Shown here piece after piece: positions 60,177 through 64,000 of a stretch of DNA of 64,000 nucleotides. Source of the DNA: Candidatus Falkowbacteria bacterium S5_I03. GTDB lineage: Bacteria > Patescibacteriota > Patescibacteriia > Patescibacteriales > UBA12465. The translations under genes were made by a program, and so were the position numbers. The first letter of the stretch is position 1, and each line of letters begins with the position of its first letter. The notes under the pieces were generated by a model. It did not search any database, had not been told where the DNA came from, and saw only the letters and a list, made by a program, of their open reading frames with translations. Location of the stretch: contig JAEHGX010000005.1 in the NCBI GenBank assembly GCA_019248265.1, positions 1-64,000 of the forward strand. The letters run 5' to 3'.

Positions 60177-60614
60177 CTATCTTTTATCATCAATCGCAAA
60201 CTCCCGTTCATTATCAGTAATATGTTTAGCTTTTATTTTGATAGTGTTTTTAGGAAAAACGGATTTAACTTTTTCTGCCCATTCAATAGCTGTTACCGCA
60301 TCTTTGTCAGCTAAAATCTCTTTGATTCCTAAAGCCTCTAAATCTTTAGCGCCGATTAAGCGATAAGCGTCTATATGACAAAAAGATTTTACCGCTGATC
60401 CCTTCTTAGTTTTATAAATTTTTAGAATATTAAAGGTCGGGCTATTAACCGAACTATTTACCCCCAAACCTTTAGCCAGCCCTTGCAAAAAAGTGGTCTT
60501 GCCCGCTCCTAAATCTCCGGAAAGATAAAAAACCTCCCCGCCACGACAAACTTGGCCGATGGCTTGACCAAGAGTTTTAGTTTCTTGAGCACTATGAGTG
60601 ATTATCTTTTCCAT
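60177..60614 (-). CDS. tsaE: tRNA threonylcarbamoyladenosine biosynthesis ATPase TsaE
   Basis: P-loop ATPase that resets the TsaB-TsaD-TsaE complex in t6A37 synthesis. Walker [10 protein letters not shown] is at 33-41, and [13 protein letters not shown] and IDAYRL follow; AIEWAEK is near the end. 145 residues from ATG 60614; TTG 60653 would be an unneeded extension. Its partner tsaD is at 38392-39435. Confidence 0.95.
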   Translation of the reverse strand: MEKIITHSAQETKTLGQAIGQVCRGGEVFYLSGDLGAGKTTFLQGLAKGLGVNSSVNSPTFNILKIYKTKKGSAVKSFCHIDAYRLIGAKDLEALGIKEILADKDAVTAIEWAEKVKSVFPKNTIKIKAKHITDNEREFAIDDKR

Positions 60615-60650
60615 ACTTTTAATATTAGAATATTCTGACAAAAAAATAAA

Positions 60651-60676
60651 CAAAAAACAATCCTCTTAAGGATTGT
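60651..60676 (-). terminator. Terminator of the tRNA-Leu/Val transcript
   Basis: A 7-bp stem (60657-60663 with 60670-60676) followed on the minus strand by TTTTTG; it lies just after tRNA-Val. Confidence 0.75.
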
Positions 60677-60680
60677 CTAG

Positions 60681-60754
60681 TGGGCGCACAAGGATTCGAA
60701 CCCTGGACCCCTTCGGTGTAAACGAAGTGCTCTAACCAGCTGAGCTATGCGCCC
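60681..60754 (-). tRNA. tRNA-Val (UAC)
   Basis: Acceptor GGGCGCA pairs with TGCGCCC; anticodon loop TTTACAC-type gives TAC between CTTCG and CGAAG; T-arm AGGGTTCGAATCCTT. CCA not encoded. Confidence 0.96.
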
Positions 60755-60791
60755 TTCAAGCGGCTAAGCCGCCAATGTATCAGCAAACGAG

Positions 60792-60875
60792 TGGGCGAAA
60801 GAGGACTCGAACCTCCACAGCCTTGCGGCCACAAGCCCCTCAAGCTTGCGTGTCTACCAATTTCACCATTCGCCC
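60792..60875 (-). tRNA. tRNA-Leu (GAG)
   Basis: Acceptor GGGCGAA pairs with TTCGCCC; anticodon loop TTGAGGG gives GAG; class II variable arm present; T-loop GGTTCGAGTCC. It lies 38 bp upstream of tRNA-Val in the same direction. Confidence 0.95.
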
Positions 60876-60908
60876 AAAAACTATTCCGAAAACGGAACAG
60901 TAAAATTT

Positions 60909-61250
60909 TTATTTGACGACTTTTTCTTTTAATTTTTTCTTATAACCGGAACGCAAATAATAAAGTTTAGCCTGTCTAACTTGGGCTTCTTTTTTAATTT
61001 CAATCTTAGTAATCGTTGGTAAATTTAAAGGGAAGATTTTTTCTACGCCAATACCATCGGAAACTTTGCGGACAGTAATTGTCGCGCCGATTTCTTTATT
61101 ATGCTTGCGGGCGATAATCATGCCTTCAAAATATTGAACTCTTTCTTTTTCTTCACCCTTAGAATTAAGTTCTTTAATTTTTTGATAAACCCTGACCGTC
61201 AGTCCCGGTTTTAACTCCATTTTAGTTTCAACCATATAGTTGATTAACAT
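60909..61250 (-). CDS. rplS: Large ribosomal subunit protein bL19
   Basis: Sits at the 30S-50S interface. ELKPGLTVRVYQKIKE, RVQYFEGMIIARKH, ITVRKVSDGIGVEKIFPLNLP and a final AKLYYLRSGYKKKLKEK are typical of bL19. 113 residues, normal. An inverted repeat (61254-61260 with 61269-61275) sits directly before the start codon and may affect translation or end upstream transcription. Confidence 0.96.
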   Translation of the reverse strand: MLINYMVETKMELKPGLTVRVYQKIKELNSKGEEKERVQYFEGMIIARKHNKEIGATITVRKVSDGIGVEKIFPLNLPTITKIEIKKEAQVRQAKLYYLRSGYKKKLKEKVVK

Positions 61251-61253
61251 ATA

Positions 61254-61275
61254 AACGAGACTTTAAAATCTCGTT
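61254..61275 (-). promoter_or_regulatory. Hairpin directly upstream of rplS
   Basis: A 7-bp perfect stem (61254-61260 with 61269-61275) lies 3 bp before the ATG of rplS on the minus strand. It could mask the ribosome binding site or act as a weak terminator for the upstream kinase gene; no long T-run follows. Confidence 0.45.
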
Positions 61276-61318
61276 ATTTTGCTTTTTTAAATTTTATAAA
61301 TCTTGTCTAATATTATAA

Positions 61319-61888
61319 TTAATTTTTGGATATGTCAAGATTTTTCTGAACGTACTCATAGACGGACTGAAAAACCTCATCAGGTGTCAAATTAGTGGTA
61401 TCGAGATAAAAATCGTAGTTTTTAACATCATTAACGTCAATCCCATAATATTTCTGATATCTTAGCCTATCGCTAGCTAAACGCTTGCGCAGGCTCTCTT
61501 TAACATCTTCCAGACTTTCGATATTATTATCCTCATTTCTTTCATTTTTTTGCTGTAAATGGCCAAAAACACGCCTATTGCCCTCATCTTCAGAAACGTC
61601 TAAATAAATCTTTAAAGAATGCGGTATTAGAAACCAGGAGGTTCTCCCCTCAATAACAAAATTATCCTCAGTTTCACCCAGTTTTTTCTGGTAATCGTCA
61701 ACTTCACGGTCAGTACTAGGGTCACTTTCCCCCAATTTATTATACTCAGCCAAGGTCATGCCTCTTTTTTTGGCAGCTTCACGTCTTAAGCCGCCCATAT
61801 AATACCGGGGCCAAGCAAGGGTTTCCGCCAATTTTTGAGCGATAGTGCTTTTTCCGGAACCATGGGCTCCGCTTAAGGATATTATCAT
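61319..61888 (-). CDS. Cytidylate kinase-like P-loop kinase, archaeal Cmk type
   Basis: 189 residues from ATG 61888. P-loop GAHGSGKST (7-15), then YMGGLRREAAKKRGMTLAEYN, VIEGRTSWFLIP and a final RYQKYYGIDVNDVKNYDFYLDTT. This is the layout of archaeal-type cytidylate kinase (phosphorylates CMP/dCMP). It is shorter than bacterial Cmk. It is divergent to smc. Confidence 0.85.
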   Translation of the reverse strand: MIISLSGAHGSGKSTIAQKLAETLAWPRYYMGGLRREAAKKRGMTLAEYNKLGESDPSTDREVDDYQKKLGETEDNFVIEGRTSWFLIPHSLKIYLDVSEDEGNRRVFGHLQQKNERNEDNNIESLEDVKESLRKRLASDRLRYQKYYGIDVNDVKNYDFYLDTTNLTPDEVFQSVYEYVQKNLDISKN

Positions 61889-61982
61889 ATAAACTATCTT
61901 AACCGAATAACTTTCAAAAATCAATAAATTAACTTATAATAAAAACAGTTTAAGGCCTGAGGCCATTTTTGCTTTTATAATT

Positions 61983-64000
61983 ATGTATTTAGAAAAACTG
62001 GAAATCCAAGGATTCAAATCATTCGCCAATAAAAATAAGTTAATCTTCTCCGGCATGCTGGACGACCAAAAACGCGGTTTGACTGCGATTGTCGGTCCTA
62101 ACGGCTCCGGAAAATCCAATGTCGCTGACGCTATCCGCTGGGCGCTGGGCGAACAAAGCATCAAAAGCTTGAGAGGGAAAAAAAGTGAAGACGTTATTTT
62201 TTCCGGCTCCGATCAAAAAAGCCAATTAAGTTTGGCGGAGGTGTCTTTATTTTTAAATAATGAAGAGGCTACCAAAAAAACCGCGAAACAGCCAGAAGCG
62301 ATTGAAAAAGAAAGCGACTTGGATCAAATAATTAAAAGCTGCACCGAAATTGTAATCACCCGCCGTTTATTTCGCAACGGCGAGGGTGAATATTTATTAA
62401 ACGGTAATCGTGTTCGTTTATCTGATATTCAGATGTTACTTGCGAAAGCTAACTTCGGTCAAAAAACTTATAGTGTTATCGGGCAAGGGATGGTCGAAAA
62501 TTTTTTAAGTTCCACGGCGGCCGAGCGCAAAGACTTTTTTGACGAAGCGACCGGCGTCAAACAATTCCAAATCAAACGCGATTCCGCTTTAAGCAAACTG
62601 GAAGCTAGCTACGAAAATCTCCAACAAGTAGATATGCTGCTTGTGGAAATCCGACCGCGCCTCAAAAGCTTAACTCGACAAGTAGAAAAATTAAAACGCC
62701 GCGCTGATATTGAATCCGAACTTAAAAAAACCCAATTCAATTATTACGGTTTTCTGTGGCAAGATATCAATAATAAATTGGATATTTTCAACTCCCAATT
62801 TTTAGATTTAGAAAAAATTAAAATTGAGAAAGAAAAAAAATTGGAAAAATTAGGTGAAGAACTTAATAAAATCAGAACTACAGATAATTTCCGAGAAATA
62901 AACGAACTGCAACCGAGACTGCGCGATTTAGAAAATCAAAAAGGACAATATCAAAAAAAATTATCCAGATTACAGGCAGAACTAGAGGTTCAATTGGAGT
63001 CCCAAGGGCAATTTGATGTTTCCTGGCTTAATAATAAGGCCGGCGAGCTAACGGCGGATATTGAAAAAATAGGTCTAGAAATAAATTCCTTAGAAAATAG
63101 CCGCCCTAAACTAGAGGAGGAATCATTGCTTGCCAAACTTCAAGAAATAAATAAAGAAATCTCCGACAGCGAGGAAATTAAAAGAACGATCAACAGTTTA
63201 GAAAACGAGAAATTCAATTTTAATAAACAAATTTCTAAATTGGAAGCGGTGCTAGAAGCTAATTTGGAAGCTCAGGGGCAATTCGATGTTTCCTGGTTAA
63301 GCAATAAGCAAGAGGAATTAAATTCCGAACTAAAAAATGTTGAAAGTGAGCTTGGTAAATTAAATCAGGACAACGACCGCGAAAACAGCCAAAAACTCCA
63401 AGAAAATTTAAATAACATTCAACAAGAACTTGCGGCTTTGAATAACGAACTGAGAAATATTAATGACAAAATCCGGGCGGCAGCCAAATCTGGCAGCAAA
63501 GATGAAAAAATTAGTCAGATTGTCGAGGAATTTTTAAGCAAGCTTGACGGTATTAATTCTATTGCCAATTTAGATGAGGCTAAAAAACTAATTTTGGAAG
63601 CCAAAAAAGATTTTAAGACTAAAATTAAAGCCACTCTTACCGGCGAGAGCGACGAAGACTCTCTCCGCATCCAAAAAATTCAACAAACGATTATCGAACT
63701 GACCGAGAAAAGGCAAACTGTAAACGAACACTTAAACGAGGAGCGCTTGCGCCTTTCAACTATTAATGAACGCTTGCGCTTAACCGCCGAAAAGAAAATC
63801 CAAATCGAAAGAGAGCTTCTAGATATTAAGGCTAAACTGGAAAAAGCTGAAATAAAGTTTGATGCCGGCCAAATAGAAAATGAGAAAACTATTTTAACCA
63901 AAAAACTCTCGGAAATTGAAAAAGAAATTTCCAAACTAGAGGCTTCTTATCAAGGCGGCCTCTTACAAGATAAAAAACAAGCGGCTTTAGAGCAATTACA
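61983..64000 (+). CDS. smc: Chromosome segregation ATPase SMC, N-terminal part (runs off the window)
   Basis: The frame opens at ATG 61983 and stays open to the last base, giving about 672 residues; the C-terminal half is outside. The ATPase head starts MYLEKLEIQGFKSFANK and has Walker A GPNGSGKSN (38-46), WALGEQSIKSLRGKKSEDVIF, then GQGMVENFLSSTAAERKDFF. The rest is long coiled coil. A 12-residue piece, QGQFDVSWL-x-NK, occurs twice in the coil, 90 residues apart, which is unusual. A leader TATAAT lies at about 61936-61941. Confidence 0.95.
   Translation, partial: MYLEKLEIQGFKSFANKNKLIFSGMLDDQKRGLTAIVGPNGSGKSNVADAIRWALGEQSIKSLRGKKSEDVIFSGSDQKSQLSLAEVSLFLNNEEATKKTAKQPEAIEKESDLDQIIKSCTEIVITRRLFRNGEGEYLLNGNRVRLSDIQMLLAKANFGQKTYSVIGQGMVENFLSSTAAERKDFFDEATGVKQFQIKRDSALSKLEASYENLQQVDMLLVEIRPRLKSLTRQVEKLKRRADIESELKKTQFNYYGFLWQDINNKLDIFNSQFLDLEKIKIEKEKKLEKLGEELNKIRTTDNFREINELQPRLRDLENQKGQYQKKLSRLQAELEVQLESQGQFDVSWLNNKAGELTADIEKIGLEINSLENSRPKLEEESLLAKLQEINKEISDSEEIKRTINSLENEKFNFNKQISKLEAVLEANLEAQGQFDVSWLSNKQEELNSELKNVESELGKLNQDNDRENSQKLQENLNNIQQELAALNNELRNINDKIRAAAKSGSKDEKISQIVEEFLSKLDGINSIANLDEAKKLILEAKKDFKTKIKATLTGESDEDSLRIQKIQQTIIELTEKRQTVNEHLNEERLRLSTINERLRLTAEKKIQIERELLDIKAKLEKAEIKFDAGQIENEKTILTKKLSEIEKEISKLEASYQGGLLQDKKQAALEQL

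Noticed and set aside
1-64000. CRISPR arrays, transposons, phage genes or toxin-antitoxin pairs
   Set aside because: I looked for regular direct repeats with spacers, IS-type inverted ends and recognisable transposase, integrase or toxin motifs and saw none.

Overview
The window reads as a chromosomal segment of a member of the Candidate Phyla Radiation (Patescibacteria, Parcubacteria-like). The grounds are the moderately AT-rich sequence, mostly short compact proteins, little biosynthesis, several protein types that are common in CPR genomes (a membrane-anchored protein with a Cys-rich tail ending in GCEGIT-type residues, RmuC, CapA, O-antigen ligase-like proteins, PilB-type ATPases, a translin-family protein), and the absence of transposases, phage genes or CRISPR arrays. 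Gene content is mostly housekeeping. The phylum call is inferred from gene style; no rRNA is present to confirm it.

Layout. 1-16.3 kb, all on + except a two-gene minus block: tail of an MBL-fold hydrolase gene, ndk, gyrA, mscL, rmuC, a nucleotidyltransferase-like protein, an O-antigen ligase-like protein, radC, an M16 peptidase, CapA, a UvrD/RecB-type helicase-nuclease, ruvB, a PQ-loop-like membrane protein and a queA gene cut in half. The cut coincides with an exact 101-bp inverted repeat shared with the first 101 bases of the window, so 1-16,290 is either an inversion or, more likely, a mis-joined assembly. 16.3-22.7 kb (minus): the complete MBL gene, a secreted protein, a ComEC-like MBL protein, a 51-residue Lys/Ala-rich histone-H1-like gene, glycyl- and arginyl-tRNA synthetases. 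22.8-28 kb (plus): a membrane protein, a 1003-residue protein with two complete PilB/GspE ATPase modules in tandem, a translin/TRAX-family protein and a phosphodiesterase. 28-38.3 kb (mixed): a UvrA without the UvrB-binding insertion, cardiolipin-synthase-like protein, ATP-grasp ligase, membrane-anchored methyltransferase, the last two steps of IMP synthesis as separate PurO-type cyclohydrolase and AICAR formyltransferase genes, membrane proteins and a short UDP-glucose dehydrogenase-family protein.

38.4-47.2 kb: tsaD, tRNA-Cys, a 600-bp gene-free stretch holding two DnaA-box matches and a promoter-to-terminator unit that looks like an unrecognised ~346-nt RNA, ychF, an RNA-methyltransferase-like gene, then rpsF-ssb-rpsR-efp behind a structured leader, an O-antigen ligase-like protein, a pseudouridine synthase and tRNA-Ser. 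47.2-55.4 kb: a dense plus-strand run of small single-domain enzymes (NUDIX, HIT, PEP-utilising swivel domain, methyltransferase, inositol monophosphatase, two histidine phosphatases, CYTH, PgeF, GNAT, P-loop kinase, SET domain, M14-type deacylase). 55.4-64 kb: GNAT with zinc ribbon, a TrpR-like regulator with a candidate self-operator, secreted and hypothetical proteins, dksA/traR, lspA, tsaE, tRNAs Asp, Val, Leu, rplS, a cytidylate kinase-like gene and the 5' part of smc.

Together the genes cover replication, repair and recombination (gyrA, ruvB, radC, rmuC, uvrA, ssb, smc), translation and tRNA modification (glyS, argS, rpsF, rpsR, efp, rplS, tsaD, tsaE, queA), envelope functions (capA, O-antigen ligases, lspA, mscL, cls) and a pilus/secretion ATPase. 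No single cluster is a clear defence or mobile system. The most unusual items are the tandem PilB fusion, the bacterial translin homologue, the orphan IMP-forming pair, the UvrB-domain-less UvrA, the putative noncoding RNA and the inverted-repeat junction.
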